NCBI GenBank assembly: GCA_013696965.1 | Contig: JACCXN010000071.1 | Location: 1-13,915 of the forward strand | Source: Bacteroidota bacterium | GTDB taxonomy: Bacteria > Bacteroidota > Bacteroidia > JACCXN01 | Direction: 5' to 3' | Length of the DNA: 13,915 nucleotides | Part shown: one piece after another, positions 13,408 to 13,915 of the stretch | How positions within the stretch are numbered: the stretch's first letter is position 1 | Layout of the letters: each line of letters begins with the position of its first letter | Notes under the pieces: generated by a model | What the model was told of the DNA's origin: nothing | Databases searched by the model: none | Seen by the model: the letters and a program-made list of their open reading frames with translations, nothing else | Made by a program: the position numbers and the translations under genes

Positions 13408-13915
13408 TGGGATAGAAATCCTCTTTTCGTTAGTCTTTGGATATATTTTTTCCCTTCCTCAGCCTTACCTGTTTTTGTATAAACATTTCCGATGTTATTT
13501 AAAGAGCTGGCAATACCTTTTTTATCTCCCAATTCTTCCCTTATTTTTAATGAGGCCAGGAAATTTTTAAGCGCCTCGGGGTAATTGCCCTGAATAGAAT
13601 AAACACCACCAATGTTATTTAAAGTGCTGGCATTACCTTTTTTATCCCCCAATTCTTCCATTATTTTTAATGAGGACAGGAGATTTTTAAGCCCCTCGGG
13701 GTAATTGCCCTGATCAGAATAAGCATTTCCGATGTTATTTAAAGAACTGGAAACACCTTTTTTATCCCCCAATTCTTCCCTTATTTTTAATGAGGCCCGG
13801 TAATTTTTAAGCGCTTCGGGGTGATTGCCCTGATAAGAATAAATATTTCCAATGTTATTTAAAGAAACGGAAATACCTTTTTTATCCCCCAATTCTTCGT
13901 CTATCTTTAATGAGG
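13377..13915 (-). pseudogene. Truncated paralogue of the TPR/SpoIIE phosphatase (TPR part only, cut at the right edge)
   Basis: The frame is open to the window edge and enters as SLKIDEELGDKKG. It matches residues ~197-353 of the 873-residue protein unit by unit, including private markers (GNHPEAL in one unit, NYPEGLKNLL in the next, NASTLNNIGG after that), so it is a copy of the whole gene, not an independent repeat array. Identity ends at KAEEGKKYI: the intact gene continues LKSLQLS, this one QRLTKRGFLSHCTNLLKLLV and stops. The coiled coil, membrane segment and phosphatase domain are gone. The N-terminal part lies outside the window. It probably makes no working phosphatase; a secreted TPR-only product is possible. 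Confidence 0.75.

Overview
The window looks like an AT-rich accessory stretch of a Bacteroidota chromosome. Three things point there: secreted proteins with type IX secretion (T9SS) C-terminal sorting domains, a perfect TAnnTTTG -7 box before the first operon, and signal-peptide TPR/coiled-coil/SpoIIE-type phosphatases typical of that phylum. Live genes alternate with decayed ones, and several segments are duplicated within the window.

Left part (1-1836, + strand). The C-terminus of a probable phenylalanine 4-hydroxylase ends at a stem-loop terminator. A compact three-gene operon follows that I read as a HipBST-like toxin-antitoxin module: HipB repressor, HipS (the detached N-terminal subdomain of HipA) and HipT kinase. 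The genes overlap by 4 and 8 bases. Three 20-bp palindromes spaced 40 and 39 bp surround the promoter and the hipB start, which implies autoregulation. The kinase G-loop has Ala57 and Pro59 where E. coli HipT, as I recall it, has autophosphorylated serines.

Middle left (1837-5172). A hairpin-rich gap separates the operon from a convergent 873-residue protein: signal peptide, seven near-identical 40-residue TPRs, coiled coil, one membrane segment and a PP2C/SpoIIE phosphatase domain. Its phosphatase domain carries a repeat-derived in-frame insert, and a 21-bp-arm inverted repeat straddles its stop codon. Behind its start lies a decayed serine-recombinase C-terminus.

Middle (5173-6112) is debris: a T9SS sorting-domain fragment, a transposase-like N-terminus, and a frameshifted SRAP/HMCES (YedK-like) pseudogene.

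Centre right (6113-11328, - strand) is the main intact cargo. It is a two-gene unit of a 290-residue T9SS-secreted protein and, 11 bases downstream, a 1443-residue T9SS-secreted metalloprotease-like protein with HEFGH, beta-helix-like repeats, a helical domain and a sorting domain.

Right part (11530-13915). A second decayed serine-recombinase end carries the same ~106-110 bp tail as the first copy; the two tails are direct repeats about 7 kb apart that bracket the T9SS pair. After a degenerate stretch come a C-terminal fragment of an unidentified protein and a truncated paralogue of the TPR/phosphatase gene, joined out of frame at about 13440. The architecture suggests repeated recombination between paralogous genes and element ends, with the T9SS operon, the HipBST-like module and the TPR-phosphatase as the parts most likely to be functional.
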